Shown one piece after another: positions 9,628 through 19,187 of a DNA stretch of 64,000 nt (position 1 is the stretch's first letter; the number at the start of each line of letters is the position of its first letter). Location: assembly GCF_004005945.1 (NCBI RefSeq), contig NZ_SACS01000004.1, positions 124,001 through 188,000 of the forward strand, written 5' to 3'. Origin of the DNA: Rheinheimera riviphila (GTDB lineage Bacteria; Pseudomonadota; Gammaproteobacteria; Enterobacterales; Alteromonadaceae). A program made the translations under genes and the position numbers. The notes below the pieces were generated by a model. It made no database searches. It had not been told where the DNA came from and worked only from the letters and a program-made list of their open reading frames with translations.

Positions 9628-10394
9628 CCGAAGTATTTAAAAACCGGCTGATTGGCAGTGCCATTTTGATTGTAGCTGCCATTGTGTTTTTACCGGATTT
9701 ATTAGATGGCCAGAAACAAGTGGTCAAAGATGATTTTAAAGCAGTGCCGGAGCGTCCTGAATTTGCCGCTGTCGCGCAGCAACAGGTGTTTGCACAGGAT
9801 CAGCATGATGCCAGTCGTCAACAGGCGATGACGGTACCAACCGACACCAGCCCGGCCTTAGACGACCCGTCAGCTGCCGGCAGTACGACTGATCCACAAC
9901 CCGGGGCTGTGACTGATCCAACTGTAACCGATCCAGCTTTGATTGATAAAGAAGCGATCGATAAAGCAGCGACCGATCCTGCACCAACCGACACATTGCC
10001 GGATCAAACTTATGCTTCTGTCGATACCGACAGTGCTGCGGCGAAACCTGTAACCACAACTGCAACAGCCAGTCCCGCTGTGACGGAAGCCAAGCCTGTC
10101 GCCGAGAAAGTGGTGGTTCCGCCAAAGCCGTTAACAGAAGCGGCCTGGGTGGTGAAAGTGGGGTCATTTGGTAAAGAGCAAAATGCCAATGCGTTAGTCA
10201 GCAAATTACGGCAGGCTGGTTTTGCCACCTTCAGCCGGAAAATCACCAATGGTCAGGGCCAAACCATGATTAGCGTGCTGGTGGGGCCGGATCTGAAAAA
10301 AGAGCAACTTGAACGTAGCCTGCCACAACTACAACAACTGGCTGCGGTGAAGAACTTAAAGGTGATGGCCTTTTCACCGGTTGAAAATAATTAG
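9624..10394 (+). CDS. dedD: DedD-type SPOR domain cell-division protein
   Basis: Inner-membrane protein that binds denuded septal peptidoglycan during division. The 256 residues show one N-terminal membrane helix (about 8-25), a long linker rich in Asp, Thr, Pro and Ala, and a C-terminal SPOR domain (about 174-250) beginning AWVVKVGSFG. The linker carries short repeats of the form TDPxxTDPA. The ATG overlaps the folC stop (ATGA). Position between folC and cvpA is the same as in E. coli. Confidence 0.9.
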   Translation: MTEVFKNRLIGSAILIVAAIVFLPDLLDGQKQVVKDDFKAVPERPEFAAVAQQQVFAQDQHDASRQQAMTVPTDTSPALDDPSAAGSTTDPQPGAVTDPTVTDPALIDKEAIDKAATDPAPTDTLPDQTYASVDTDSAAAKPVTTTATASPAVTEAKPVAEKVVVPPKPLTEAAWVVKVGSFGKEQNANALVSKLRQAGFATFSRKITNGQGQTMISVLVGPDLKKEQLERSLPQLQQLAAVKNLKVMAFSPVENN

Positions 10395-10453
10395 CCTAAC
10401 CGGCGCGCCTTTTGGTAGAATGCGCGCCGTCATCGAGCAGCCTTTGGAAGCAC

Positions 10454-10957
10454 ATGGTCTGGGTTGATTATGCCATTCTGGCAATAATTGGATTATCGAC
10501 TGTCATCAGTCTGGTCCGCGGTTTTGTAAAAGAAGCCATTTCACTGATCGTCTGGATCACAGCGTTTTTCGTTGCCAGTCATTATTATCCCTATCTCGCC
10601 CCCTTTTTCTCCAATATTGAAAATTTACTGATCAGAAATGCAGTCGCCATTGGCTTGCTGTTTGTCAGCGCGCTATTGCTTGGCGGACTGATTAACTATC
10701 TGGTTGGCAAGCTGGTTCACTCCACGGGGTTAAGCGGCACCGACCGTTTGCTTGGTGTGTTGTTTGGCGCCTTGCGTGGGGTGTTGGTGGTCAGCGCTGT
10801 GTTGTTTTTTCTGGACGCTTTTACGCCTTCAGCTGGATCAGACTGGTGGAAAGCCTCAGTTCTGATCCCCGAATTCGACTTTATTATTGAATGGTTTTTC
10901 AGTTACCTGAAAGACAACTCGAGTTTTATGCAACAGGCATCCGTGCTGACGAGGTAA
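10454..10957 (+). CDS. cvpA: CvpA family membrane protein
   Basis: Small polytopic inner-membrane protein needed for colicin V production in E. coli and linked to envelope stress tolerance; its biochemical role is unsettled. The 167-residue sequence starts [15 protein letters not shown], nearly the E. coli start, and has four predicted hydrophobic segments (about 5-22, 28-46, 63-85 and 100-120) with the conserved [20 protein letters not shown] motif. An in-frame start 42 bases upstream would add a polar stretch absent from relatives. purF follows after six bases. Confidence 0.94.
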   Translation: MVWVDYAILAIIGLSTVISLVRGFVKEAISLIVWITAFFVASHYYPYLAPFFSNIENLLIRNAVAIGLLFVSALLLGGLINYLVGKLVHSTGLSGTDRLLGVLFGALRGVLVVSAVLFFLDAFTPSAGSDWWKASVLIPEFDFIIEWFFSYLKDNSSFMQQASVLTR

Positions 10958-10963
10958 GGTTCC

Positions 10964-12478
10964 ATGTGTGGTATTGTTGGTATCGTAGGTAAATATCCGG
11001 TCAATCAGGCCTTGTACGACGGTTTAACCGTGTTACAACATCGTGGTCAGGATGCGGCAGGGATCGTCACCGTCGACCAGGACCGGCTGCGGCTGCGCAA
11101 GGCGAATGGCCTGGTGAAAGATGTATTTGAAGAGCGCCATATGGAGCGGTTGTCGGGCAATATTGGCATCGGCCATGTCCGTTATCCAACGGCGGGTTCT
11201 TCCAGCACCGCTGAAGCTCAACCGTTTTATGTCAACAGTCCTTTTGGTCTGGCACTGGCGCACAATGGTAATTTAACCAACGCCGAACAAGTCAAAGCAG
11301 AATTGTTTAAAGTGGCTCGTCGTCACGTTAATACCAGTTCTGATTCTGAAGTATTACTCAATGCCCTGGCGCACGAACTACAGGGTGACGGCTCGATGCA
11401 ATTGATGCCGGAAGCAATTTTCCGCGCCGTGACCAATTTGCACCGCAAAGTGCGTGGTGGTTATGCCGTGGTCGCGCTGATTATCGGCCATGGTTTAGTG
11501 GCTTTTCGCGACCCGCATGGCATTCGGCCACTGGTGATGGGGAAACGTGAAACGGCACTGGGCACCGAATATATGGTGGCTTCAGAAAGCGTGGCACTTG
11601 ATGCTGACGGTTTCACCGTGCTGCGGGACGTGTCCCCGGGCGAAGCAGTGTATATCACCGAAAATGGTGAGTTATACAGCCAGCAATGTGCGGAAAACCC
11701 AACCTACACCCCATGTATTTTTGAATACGTTTATTTTGCCCGCCCTGATTCGACCATTGATAACGTGTCGGTGTATGCATCACGGGTCGCGATGGGTAAA
11801 AAACTGGGCGAAAAAATCAAAAAAGAATGGGCACATCTGGATATCGATGTGGTTATTCCAATTCCTGAAACCAGTAACGACGCGGCGCTGCAAATTGCCA
11901 CCGAACTGGGTTTACCTTATCGCCAGGGTTATGTGAAAAACCGTTACATCGGCCGGACCTTTATTATGCCGGGCCAGGGCGAGCGGAAAAAGTCGGTGAA
12001 GCGTAAACTCAATGCCATCTGGCAAGAGTTTAAAGGCAAAAACGTGTTGCTGGTGGACGATTCAATCGTGCGCGGCACCACCTCAGAGCAAATCATTGAT
12101 ATGGCGCGTGAAGCTGGCGCCAATAAAGTGTATTTCGCTTCTGCGGCGCCGGAAATCCGCTTCCCGAACGTGTATGGTATTGATATGCCGTCGGCCAACG
12201 AGCTGATTGCGCATGGTCATGATGTGGAAAGCATTTGTAAAATCATTGGCGCTGACGGTTTGATTTTCCAATCGTTGCCAGATTTAGTCGAAGCCGTACG
12301 CAGTCAGAATCCCGATATCAAAAAGTTTGAAACTTCAGTGTTCGACGGCGTTTATGTCACCAATGACATTACCCAGGAATACCTGAATAAACTGGATGCT
12401 TCGCGTAACGATGCCAAAAAAGGCAATAAAACAGCGTTAATGGCCGGAAATCTGGAAACCTATAACGAAGGGAACTGA
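10964..12478 (+). CDS. purF: amidophosphoribosyltransferase PurF
   Basis: First committed step of purine synthesis: glutamine and PRPP give 5-phosphoribosylamine. The 504-residue protein starts MCGIVGIVG, so the processed N-terminus exposes the nucleophilic Cys of a class II glutamine amidotransferase. The PRPP-binding loop [13 protein letters not shown] is at about 362-374 in the phosphoribosyltransferase half. Length equals E. coli PurF (505). It ends the cvpA-purF unit before a terminator. Confidence 0.97.
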   Translation: MCGIVGIVGKYPVNQALYDGLTVLQHRGQDAAGIVTVDQDRLRLRKANGLVKDVFEERHMERLSGNIGIGHVRYPTAGSSSTAEAQPFYVNSPFGLALAHNGNLTNAEQVKAELFKVARRHVNTSSDSEVLLNALAHELQGDGSMQLMPEAIFRAVTNLHRKVRGGYAVVALIIGHGLVAFRDPHGIRPLVMGKRETALGTEYMVASESVALDADGFTVLRDVSPGEAVYITENGELYSQQCAENPTYTPCIFEYVYFARPDSTIDNVSVYASRVAMGKKLGEKIKKEWAHLDIDVVIPIPETSNDAALQIATELGLPYRQGYVKNRYIGRTFIMPGQGERKKSVKRKLNAIWQEFKGKNVLLVDDSIVRGTTSEQIIDMAREAGANKVYFASAAPEIRFPNVYGIDMPSANELIAHGHDVESICKIIGADGLIFQSLPDLVEAVRSQNPDIKKFETSVFDGVYVTNDITQEYLNKLDASRNDAKKGNKTALMAGNLETYNEGN

Positions 12479-12493
12479 GTTCTGGCAAGATAC

Positions 12494-12528
12494 TTCAGAT
12501 CAAACATCAGATAAAACATCAGATAAAA
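12494..12528. repeat. 12-base tandem repeat after purF
   Basis: Two exact copies of CATCAGATAAAA (12505-12528), preceded by a degenerate third unit. They lie between the purF stop and its terminator. Confidence 0.7.
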
Positions 12529-12530
12529 CA

Positions 12531-12560
12531 AGGGGAGCTGCTGCTCCCTTTGCTATTTTT
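12531..12560 (+). terminator. Rho-independent terminator after purF
   Basis: AGGGGAGC pairs with GCTCCCTT (one G-U pair) around TGCT and is followed by TGCTATTTTT. Confidence 0.75.
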
Positions 12561-12596
12561 AACACAGACCTTCTGCTGATCCAGGCAAGACTGTCG

Positions 12597-13196
12597 TCAG
12601 TGCGTAAACACCGGCTGGAACCCTGAGCTCCATAAAATAGCGGTAGACGCTAATACACACACCAATAAAATCAGGCCACAAGTGACGACCGAGCTGGCGT
12701 AAATAAAACCCCGCTCTTCCGGGATGTGCATCAAAATTGGCACACCGACGTACAGCAGATAGACCGAATAAGACAAACCCGCCAGCCCAACCAGCATCAC
12801 AAACCACAGTTCCGGATACAAGGCGGCGATCCCCACCATAAATAATGGCGTGGACGTATAGGAAGCCAGTTCCAGGGTTTGGGTGTACGTTGGTTCCGAG
12901 CCAAAGGTATGTGCCATCCAGTGCGCTAAATAACCCAGCGCAAACACACCGAGGATCAGCGCAAAATACATGGCGGTACCGAGCATCAACGCGCTGTCGG
13001 ACGTTAAGTGAATGGGTTCACCCACGCCAATGCTCCAGCCAATATGAACGGCAGAGACGTAAGCGCAAATGGAAGGGATAAGAGCAACGAGCATGATGTG
13101 AATTAAACTGTAGCGTAAACTTTCGTGACGAGCGTCAATGGTATGCCATTCTTCTTTCGGGTGGGCATACAGCCCCCATAAATGGTTTAGTATCAT
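12597..13196 (-). CDS. Yip1/YohC-like membrane protein
   Basis: A 199-residue protein with five predicted membrane helices, beginning MILNHLWGLYAHPKEEWHTI. The start motif (short N-terminus, then P-x-x-E-W) and the helix pattern place it in the Yip1 domain family, to which E. coli YohC belongs. The biochemical function of bacterial members is unknown. It is last in a minus-strand series ppiB-lpxH-miaE, 147 bases beyond miaE, so it may have its own promoter. It converges on purF. Confidence 0.75.
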   Translation of the reverse strand: MILNHLWGLYAHPKEEWHTIDARHESLRYSLIHIMLVALIPSICAYVSAVHIGWSIGVGEPIHLTSDSALMLGTAMYFALILGVFALGYLAHWMAHTFGSEPTYTQTLELASYTSTPLFMVGIAALYPELWFVMLVGLAGLSYSVYLLYVGVPILMHIPEERGFIYASSVVTCGLILLVCVLASTAILWSSGFQPVFTH

Positions 13197-13343
13197 TTTT
13201 ATTATCCTTGTCGACTGCTGTACTGATGGTGTCTGAGCGACAACGTAACACTCATGATTAAGTTATGACCAACAGAACAGCACTCGTCAAGTATTGACTG
13301 AGTTCAGGGCTAAATAGCCAGCTTTAAACCGGGCATCCGCTGT

Positions 13344-14102
13344 TTACACCGGACAGCCGCTATGAAATTTAAAGTCCTCATCGGCCGTGGAAATCAGCTC
13401 TGCTTCCAGCTTGCCAAAGAAGTCCACTCTGGGTTTGATATCAGTTTTGGACATCACCTGCGCTAGCTCCAGATAATCGGCAAAATGGCGGGCTTCGGAG
13501 CGCAGCAACGAGACGTAAAAAGCGCCGAGTTCAACATCCACCAGCTCGGCCAGTTTGGCAAAACGTTCGCAAGAACGGGCTTCAATATAGGCGCCACAAA
13601 TCAGCTTATCGATCAGGATTTGCGGCTCATGGGTTTTGCAGCTTTGGACCAATGTTTTGGCATAACGACTGGCGGTGATATTTTCATAAGGAATGCCCCG
13701 TTGCTGCATGATTTCCAGCACCTGGCAAAAATGATGTAACTCTTCGCGGATCAGTAATACCATCCGGTCAATGATCAGATTGGAATGGGCAAAATCAGAA
13801 CGGCCAATAATGCTTTTATTTAGTTTCTCTGCTTGTTTTAAGCTTTGCACATCACCGTTAAACCGATATGCGAAATCTTCAAAGGGTTTCAGCCAGTGCA
13901 ACAACGTGGCGGAGCTTTCCTGATCGCAGGCATACCGGCGTAGCAAGTACATCGCCGTTTGTGCTGCTTTTAGCTCACAAATCAGATGGTCCTGCAGCAG
14001 AACGGCCAAACGTTCCGCTTTTACTGCTTCTTCCAGCCAGCGGGATGGGGTTTCGCATTGTAAAAAGCCGAGGATTGGCGTCAGTAGGTCATTGTTTTTC
14101 AT
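13344..14102 (-). CDS. miaE: tRNA 2-methylthio-N6-isopentenyladenosine(37) hydroxylase MiaE
   Basis: Diiron monooxygenase that hydroxylates the isopentenyl group of ms2i6A37 in tRNA. The 252-residue all-helical protein has ferritin-like metal ligands: the EAVKAERLA and CELKAAQTA helices, EELHHF, EARSCERF and RSEARHFADYLELA. These E and ExxH patterns fit MiaE. It lies 49 bases downstream of lpxH on the same strand. The presence of miaE implies that miaA and miaB are encoded elsewhere. Confidence 0.9.
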   Translation of the reverse strand: MKNNDLLTPILGFLQCETPSRWLEEAVKAERLAVLLQDHLICELKAAQTAMYLLRRYACDQESSATLLHWLKPFEDFAYRFNGDVQSLKQAEKLNKSIIGRSDFAHSNLIIDRMVLLIREELHHFCQVLEIMQQRGIPYENITASRYAKTLVQSCKTHEPQILIDKLICGAYIEARSCERFAKLAELVDVELGAFYVSLLRSEARHFADYLELAQVMSKTDIKPRVDFFGKLEAELISTADEDFKFHSGCPV

Positions 14103-14151
14103 CAGTTACTCCATACTGCAATGCGGAATTTGTTGCTAAACTGGCAAGGTG

Positions 14152-14904
14152 TTAAAGCTGTGGCTCGGTGGCCAATGCGCAAAAATGCAGAGTCCACTCA
14201 TGTTCGGTAATCGCGAGATAAGAGCTTTGTTGATACCAATCACCGACCACATAACGATAAGCTGGCTGGCCATCGAGCCCCTGAAATTCGTGGACTGCTG
14301 GTCTATGTGTGTGGCCATGAATTAAATACTGCACCTGGTATTCATGCATCACTTTGGGCACTTCATCCGGTGTGACATCCATGATCATGGCAGTTTTTTG
14401 CTGTTTATCCTGCTTGCTGATGCGCCGTGCTTTACGCGCCAGATGCTGGCGATACCACAAAGGTGTGGATAAAATCAGCCATTGCCACCAGGGCTGGTCC
14501 CACCAGGATCGGAATTTCTGATACTGAAAGTCCAGCGTGCAGAGGCTGTCGCCATGCATCAACAGCGCTTTTTTACCATACAAATCAGCGATGTGATAAG
14601 GCGGTAATAACTCGAATCCGGCGCGCTTGGCAAAGGTTTTTTTCAGCAGGAAATCGCGGTTGCCGTGACAGAAGTACAGCAGTACGCCTTGGGATTTTAA
14701 AGCGCTCAACGCATCCGCGACCTGAGTCAGTAGGGGGGCAGGGTTGTCATCACCAATCCAGACTTCAAATAAATCGCCGAGAATATACAAGGCATCGGCG
14801 TTAACGGCTGTGTTGTTCAGAAAATCGAGAAACGCCGCGGTAATATCCGGGCGTTCCTGACTTAAATGCAAATCCGCGATAACAAGGGTTAAGCCCTTAG
14901 CCAT
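14152..14904 (-). CDS. lpxH: UDP-2,3-diacylglucosamine diphosphatase LpxH
   Basis: Hydrolyses UDP-2,3-diacylglucosamine to lipid X and UMP in lipid A synthesis, at the inner membrane. The 250-residue metallophosphoesterase has the two-metal motifs IADLHLS (Asp11, His13), [20 protein letters not shown] and HGHTHRP in order. It overlaps the ppiB stop by eight bases, as is usual for this pair in gammaproteobacteria, and miaE follows. Confidence 0.96.
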   Translation of the reverse strand: MAKGLTLVIADLHLSQERPDITAAFLDFLNNTAVNADALYILGDLFEVWIGDDNPAPLLTQVADALSALKSQGVLLYFCHGNRDFLLKKTFAKRAGFELLPPYHIADLYGKKALLMHGDSLCTLDFQYQKFRSWWDQPWWQWLILSTPLWYRQHLARKARRISKQDKQQKTAMIMDVTPDEVPKVMHEYQVQYLIHGHTHRPAVHEFQGLDGQPAYRYVVGDWYQQSSYLAITEHEWTLHFCALATEPQL

Positions 14905-15391
14905 GCAGTTCTGCTTTTTCGATCACCACGTTTTCTACCGGCACATCGGCGTGGCCAAATTTACGACCGGTAGCAACTGCGCGGATTTTATCGACCACGT
15001 CCATGCCTTCAACGACTTCAGCAAACACACAGTAGCCCCAGCCTGAAGAATTTTCTGAGGTGAAGTTCAGGAAGCTGTTGTCAGCGATATTGATAAAAAA
15101 TTGGCAGGTTGCAGAATGTGGGTCATTGGTGCGGGCCATTGCCACTGTGCCTTTTTTGTTTGGCACTTTGTTGTTGGCTTCGTTTTTAATCTGACCTTTG
15201 GTTTCTTTTTGTTCCATGTCTGGGGTAAAACCGCCGCCCTGGATCATAAAACCGTCAATCACCCGGTGAAAAATGGTGTTGTCGTAAAAACCGTCTTTGA
15301 CATAACTTTTGAAGTTTTCCACGGTAAGCGGGGCTTTGTCGGCAAATAACTGTAATTTAATCACGCCGAAATTGGTGTGTAAGCTGACCAT
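14897..15391 (-). CDS. ppiB: peptidyl-prolyl cis-trans isomerase B (cyclophilin)
   Basis: Cytoplasmic cyclophilin that speeds proline isomerisation. The 164-residue protein shows [32 protein letters not shown] and [16 protein letters not shown], the catalytic Arg, Gln and Phe positions of the family. Two ATG codons stand in tandem; the second (15391) gives the E. coli length of 164 and places AAGGA seven bases upstream, while the first adds one Met. It heads the ppiB-lpxH-miaE series, divergent from cysS. Confidence 0.96.
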   Translation of the reverse strand: MVSLHTNFGVIKLQLFADKAPLTVENFKSYVKDGFYDNTIFHRVIDGFMIQGGGFTPDMEQKETKGQIKNEANNKVPNKKGTVAMARTNDPHSATCQFFINIADNSFLNFTSENSSGWGYCVFAEVVEGMDVVDKIRAVATGRKFGHADVPVENVVIEKAELHG

Positions 15392-15548
15392 CATTCAATC
15401 CTTCTGTAGGGGCTATAAAATTTGGCGCTAGTTTAGCGCAACCGTGGCTGAACACAAAGCCAGATCGAGCGCCAACAGACCGTAGCCGCGCTTAAACACC
15501 GGTGTTACACTATCGCTTTTTCGCTGTCAGCGTTTATCCGAGGAAATC

Positions 15549-16928
15549 ATGTTACAGATTTACAATACCCTGAGCCGTCAAAAAGAGACGTTTGTGCCAA
15601 TGCAACCAGGCAAAGTCGGCCTTTATGTCTGTGGTATTACAATTTATGATTTCTGTCACGTTGGCCATGCCCGTACTTATGTGGCTTTTGACGTTATCAA
15701 CCGCTATTTGCGCTTTTCCGGTTATGACGTCACTTATGTGCGCAATATCACCGATGTTGACGACAAAATTATCCGCCGCGCCAATGAAAATGGTGAAAGC
15801 TGTGATGCATTAACGGCCCGCTACACCGAAGCCATGCATGCTGATTTTAACGCGCTGAGTTTATTACCTGCCGATATCGAGCCACGGGTCACCACCCATA
15901 TGGCTGAAATCATTGAATTAATTCAAACGCTGCTTGAGAAAAAGCATGCCTATGTCGCCGTCGATGGTGATGTGCTGTTTGATGTAAGCACCTATGAGAA
16001 ATACGGTCAGTTGAGCCAACAAAATCTGGATATGCTGCAAGCAGGCGCCCGGGTGGAAGTGGATCAAAGCAAAGACGATCCGCTGGATTTTGTGTTGTGG
16101 AAAATGGCCAAACCAGGCGAGCCGAGCTGGGAATCGCCATGGGGCGCGGGTCGTCCGGGCTGGCATATCGAATGTTCGGCGATGAGTGCCAAGCATTTAG
16201 GTGCGCATTTTGATATTCATGGCGGTGGTTCTGACCTGCAGTTCCCGCATCATGAAAACGAAATTGCCCAGTCATGCTGCGCGCATGGAACCAAGTACGT
16301 CAATACCTGGATCCACACCGGTATGGTGCAGGTCGACAAAGAAAAAATGTCCAAATCTTTAGGCAATTTTTTTACCGTCAAAGACGTATTGGCCGAATAT
16401 AACCGCGAATCAGTGCGTTATTTCCTGATTTCCAGCCAGTATCGCAGTCAGCTCAATTACAGCGCTGAGAACCTGCAGCAAGCGCATGCGGCTTTAGGGC
16501 GTCTTTACACCGCACTGCGTGGCGTGACACCAGCAACTGAAGTTGCACTCGACAGCGTTTATGTGGCGCAGTTTAACCAAGCGATGGATGATGATTTTAA
16601 TACGGCGCTGGCACTGCCGGTATTATTTGAACTGGCGCGTGAAATTAACAAAGAAAAAGAGCAGAACCCGGCGAAAGCCTCAGAACTGGCCGCTGTGCTG
16701 GTGAAACTGGGTGAAGTGCTGGGTATTTTGCAAGGCGATGCTGAAACTTTCCTGCAGGCCGGCGGTTCTGATGACGATGTGGCAGAAATTGAAGCTTTGA
16801 TTGTCAAACGCAATCAAGCCAGATTAAACAAGGATTGGGCGGCTGCTGATGAAGCGCGTGCCGCACTGACTGCCAAAGGCATTGTGGTCGAAGATAAAAA
16901 CGGTGTCACCAGCTGGCGTCGTGGCTAA
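15549..16928 (+). CDS. cysS: cysteine--tRNA ligase
   Basis: Class I aminoacyl-tRNA synthetase that charges tRNA-Cys. The 459-residue protein has the zinc cysteine Cys28 in YVCGITIYD, the HIGH-type motif HVGH (37-40), the second zinc segment HIECSAMS and KMSKSLGN at about 266. The ATG follows CGAGGAAATC. It is transcribed away from ppiB and ends at a terminator shared with convergent folD. Confidence 0.98.
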   Translation: MLQIYNTLSRQKETFVPMQPGKVGLYVCGITIYDFCHVGHARTYVAFDVINRYLRFSGYDVTYVRNITDVDDKIIRRANENGESCDALTARYTEAMHADFNALSLLPADIEPRVTTHMAEIIELIQTLLEKKHAYVAVDGDVLFDVSTYEKYGQLSQQNLDMLQAGARVEVDQSKDDPLDFVLWKMAKPGEPSWESPWGAGRPGWHIECSAMSAKHLGAHFDIHGGGSDLQFPHHENEIAQSCCAHGTKYVNTWIHTGMVQVDKEKMSKSLGNFFTVKDVLAEYNRESVRYFLISSQYRSQLNYSAENLQQAHAALGRLYTALRGVTPATEVALDSVYVAQFNQAMDDDFNTALALPVLFELAREINKEKEQNPAKASELAAVLVKLGEVLGILQGDAETFLQAGGSDDDVAEIEALIVKRNQARLNKDWAAADEARAALTAKGIVVEDKNGVTSWRRG

Positions 16929-16961
16929 TCGACTATTGCTAACTTAGCAAAAGTAAAAAAC

Positions 16962-16988
16962 AAAAACGCGGCTGGACCGCGTTTTTTT
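16962..16988. terminator. bidirectional terminator between cysS and folD
   Basis: AAAAACGCGG pairs with CCGCGTTTTT around CTGGA. A T tract follows on the plus strand and an A tract precedes it, so the hairpin can end both cysS and the convergent folD transcript. Confidence 0.9.
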
Positions 16989-17027
16989 ATGGCTGTTGTG
17001 TTTAAAACAGCCGATCACAACCAAGGC

Positions 17028-17888
17028 TTAGCTTAAATCGTGAAACTGCTCGCAAGCTTCCAGCGTGTTTTCAATCAAACAGGCGACGGTCATCGGGCCA
17101 ACGCCACCAGGTACTGGCGTGATAAAACGAGCATGTTCAACCGCTTTAGTAAACTCGACATCACCGACTAACTTGCCGGAATCCAATCGGTTAATACCAA
17201 CATCGACCACCAGCGCACCTGGTTTTACCCAATCGCCCGGAATAAATTCTGGTTTACCAACAGCCACCACTAATAAATCTGCGCGGCGCACTTGCTGCTC
17301 CAGGTTCTTGGTGAATTTGTGGCAGATGGTGGTGGTGCAACCGGCTAATAACAGCTCCAGCGCCATTGGACGGCCGACAATGTTGGAAGCGCCTACCACG
17401 ACAGCGTCCATACCGCGGATTTGCACTCCGGTGCTCTGCAGCAGCTTAATAATGCCTTTGGGTGTACAAGGACGTAGTGCCGGCATCCTTTGTGCTAAAC
17501 GGCCAATATTGTAAGGGTGGAAACCGTCGACGTCTTTCAACGGATTAATCCGTTCCAGGATGGCGGAAGCGTCTAAACCAGCTGGTAACGGCAATTGCAC
17601 CAGAATACCATCGATGCTGGTATCGGCATTAAGCTCGTCAATCAAATCGAAGAGTTGCTGTTGTTTGGTGTCAGCAGGTAGGTCATAAGAAAAGGAAGCA
17701 AAACCGACTTCTTCACAGGCTTTGCGTTTGCTGCCAACATACACTTGCGACGCCGGATCGGCACCGACTAACACGACCGCTAGGCCAGGTGCCCGTTTTC
17801 CTGCTGCCAGTCGTTGCTGAACTCGCAGTGCCACTTGTCCGCGGGTCGCCTGAGCAACTGCTTTACCGTCAATAATTTGTGCTGCCAT
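17028..17888 (-). CDS. folD: methylenetetrahydrofolate dehydrogenase / cyclohydrolase FolD
   Basis: Bifunctional cytoplasmic enzyme converting 5,10-methylene-THF to 10-formyl-THF with NADP. The 286-residue protein has [13 protein letters not shown] (catalytic Tyr and Lys), [12 protein letters not shown], and the [13 protein letters not shown] and [11 protein letters not shown] signatures. I start at [12 protein letters not shown], preceded by AGAGG; an in-frame ATG 57 bases upstream would add residues absent from the family. 10-formyl-THF feeds PurN, also encoded in this window. Confidence 0.96.
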   Translation of the reverse strand: MAAQIIDGKAVAQATRGQVALRVQQRLAAGKRAPGLAVVLVGADPASQVYVGSKRKACEEVGFASFSYDLPADTKQQQLFDLIDELNADTSIDGILVQLPLPAGLDASAILERINPLKDVDGFHPYNIGRLAQRMPALRPCTPKGIIKLLQSTGVQIRGMDAVVVGASNIVGRPMALELLLAGCTTTICHKFTKNLEQQVRRADLLVVAVGKPEFIPGDWVKPGALVVDVGINRLDSGKLVGDVEFTKAVEHARFITPVPGGVGPMTVACLIENTLEACEQFHDLS

Positions 17889-18072
17889 CAAGCGCCTCTG
17901 ATCCAAATCTGAAAAGTTGCCGTATTTTCTCACAGCAGGCCACAATGCGCCAAGTACAATGGTTGGCGCGGCGGAAATTTCTGTAAAATCAGTGAAATTG
18001 CATGCTTTTGCAGCGGAAAACCGCCAGAAGGTTCAAATTATAGGCAAACAGTTTTTTTCACTAAAAAAACGT

Positions 18073-18101
18073 TTGACGCATACGGGGTCGGGTTGTAATA
18101 T
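18073..18101 (+). promoter_or_regulatory. sigma-70 promoter of the Pro-Arg-His-Pro tRNA operon
   Basis: TTGACG, a 17-base spacer and TAATAT, followed by a GC-rich discriminator (TGCGCCCC), as is usual for stringently controlled stable-RNA promoters. It lies 30 bases upstream of the first tRNA. Confidence 0.85.
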
Positions 18102-18130
18102 TGCGCCCCGTTGCACTAGTGTAACGTAGT

Positions 18131-18207
18131 CGGTGATTAGCGCAGCTTGGTAGCGCACTTGGTTTGGGTCCAAGGGGTCGCAAGTTCGAATCTTGCATCA
18201 CCGACCA
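18131..18207 (+). tRNA. tRNA-Pro (TGG), copy 1
   Basis: Acceptor CGGTGAT/ATCACCG, anticodon loop TTTGGGT with TGG, T loop TTCGAAT and encoded CCA; 77 nt. First gene of the tRNA operon. Identical to the copy at 18485. Confidence 0.97.
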
Positions 18208-18244
18208 TCTTTAAGTTGGTATGCGCTCTGTGACTGCACTTGTT

Positions 18245-18321
<77 letters not shown>

Positions 18322-18353
18322 CTCACTTAAAGATATGTTTGAATTGAGACCGT

Positions 18354-18430
18354 GGTGGCTGTAGCTCAGTTGGTAGAGCCCCGGATTGTGATTCCGGTTG
18401 TCGTGGGTTCGAGCCCCATCAGCCACCCCA
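18354..18430 (+). tRNA. tRNA-His (GTG)
   Basis: Acceptor GTGGCTG/CAGCCAC with the extra 5' G at -1 opposite C73, anticodon loop TTGTGAT (GTG), T loop TTCGAGC, encoded CCA. Close to the E. coli tRNA-His sequence. Confidence 0.97.
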
Positions 18431-18484
18431 TTCAATTCAGGACTTCGGTCCAAATAAGTTCTACGAAATCAAAGAGTTCATAGT

Positions 18485-18561
18485 CGGTGATTAGCGCAGC
18501 TTGGTAGCGCACTTGGTTTGGGTCCAAGGGGTCGCAAGTTCGAATCTTGCATCACCGACCA
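18485..18561 (+). tRNA. tRNA-Pro (TGG), copy 2
   Basis: Identical over all 77 positions to the tRNA at 18131, and last gene of the Pro-Arg-His-Pro operon. Two equal copies in one operon suggest a local duplication kept by gene conversion. Confidence 0.97.
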
Positions 18562-18683
18562 TTCTCCCTCAAAAAGTTTCTGTTCAAATTTACGCTCAAC
18601 TCATCGTTCTATCCTAATTACAGCTATTTTCTTAGTACTTCTTCAATTCGATGCAACTGCCGAAACAAATTGCTTTATCGCCG

Positions 18684-19028
18684 CTAAACCCTGGCTGGTG
18701 CCTGATCCCGGCTCGTGCTCATCGTCACTGAATTCGTAATAATCTCGACCCGCAGATCGGTTTTTGCAACACTGCAACAAGCGAAGATAATGCCGGAGTT
18801 CAGTTCTGTTGCAGTTAGCTTTGCAGTATTTTCAATGATCTGTTCGACCTTGCCGCTAATCAGACGGCATTTGCACATGCCACAGCCACCGGCCTTACAC
18901 CCATGCGGAATGTTCACACCGTGCAGCAGCGCGCTTTGCAGCACCGTCTGGTTAGGTGAAATATCGATGATTTGATGGGCTAATTGCATGCGATAGCGGG
19001 GTGCGGGCGCGAACCAAGACTTGAACAT
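18684..19028 (-). CDS. small 2Fe-2S ferredoxin-like protein
   Basis: A 114-residue protein with a plant-type ferredoxin fold. Cysteines Cys44, Cys49 and Cys52 (C-x4-C-x2-C, in HGCKAGGCGMC) and a fourth in FACC (Cys84 or Cys85) can bind a [2Fe-2S] cluster. The N-terminal extension contains MFKSWFAPAPRYRM. The gene lies between a tRNA operon and fadE, on the fadE strand, 160 bases past its stop. An electron-transfer role is likely; the partner is not identifiable. Two extra cysteines (Cys54 and one of Cys84/85) are unusual. Confidence 0.8.
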   Translation of the reverse strand: MFKSWFAPAPRYRMQLAHQIIDISPNQTVLQSALLHGVNIPHGCKAGGCGMCKCRLISGKVEQIIENTAKLTATELNSGIIFACCSVAKTDLRVEIITNSVTMSTSRDQAPARV

Positions 19029-19118
19029 TGTTGTGACATCCTGTCCCGAATTTATTAATTAGCATAGTCGACAAAAAAGGAAAAACCAGTGTTTTGGTAA
19101 CGCCGACAGTCGGGCATA

Positions 19119-19143
19119 ACAAAAGCCGGCGCTATGGCCGGCT
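19119..19143 (-). terminator. Rho-independent terminator after fadE
   Basis: AGCCGGC and GCCGGCT pair around six bases. On the minus strand the hairpin is followed by TTTTGTT, the right orientation to end fadE. Confidence 0.8.
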
Positions 19144-19187
19144 AGTCATCTTAAACGCTTTGATATTGCTAGGGCTATAGATCCCGC

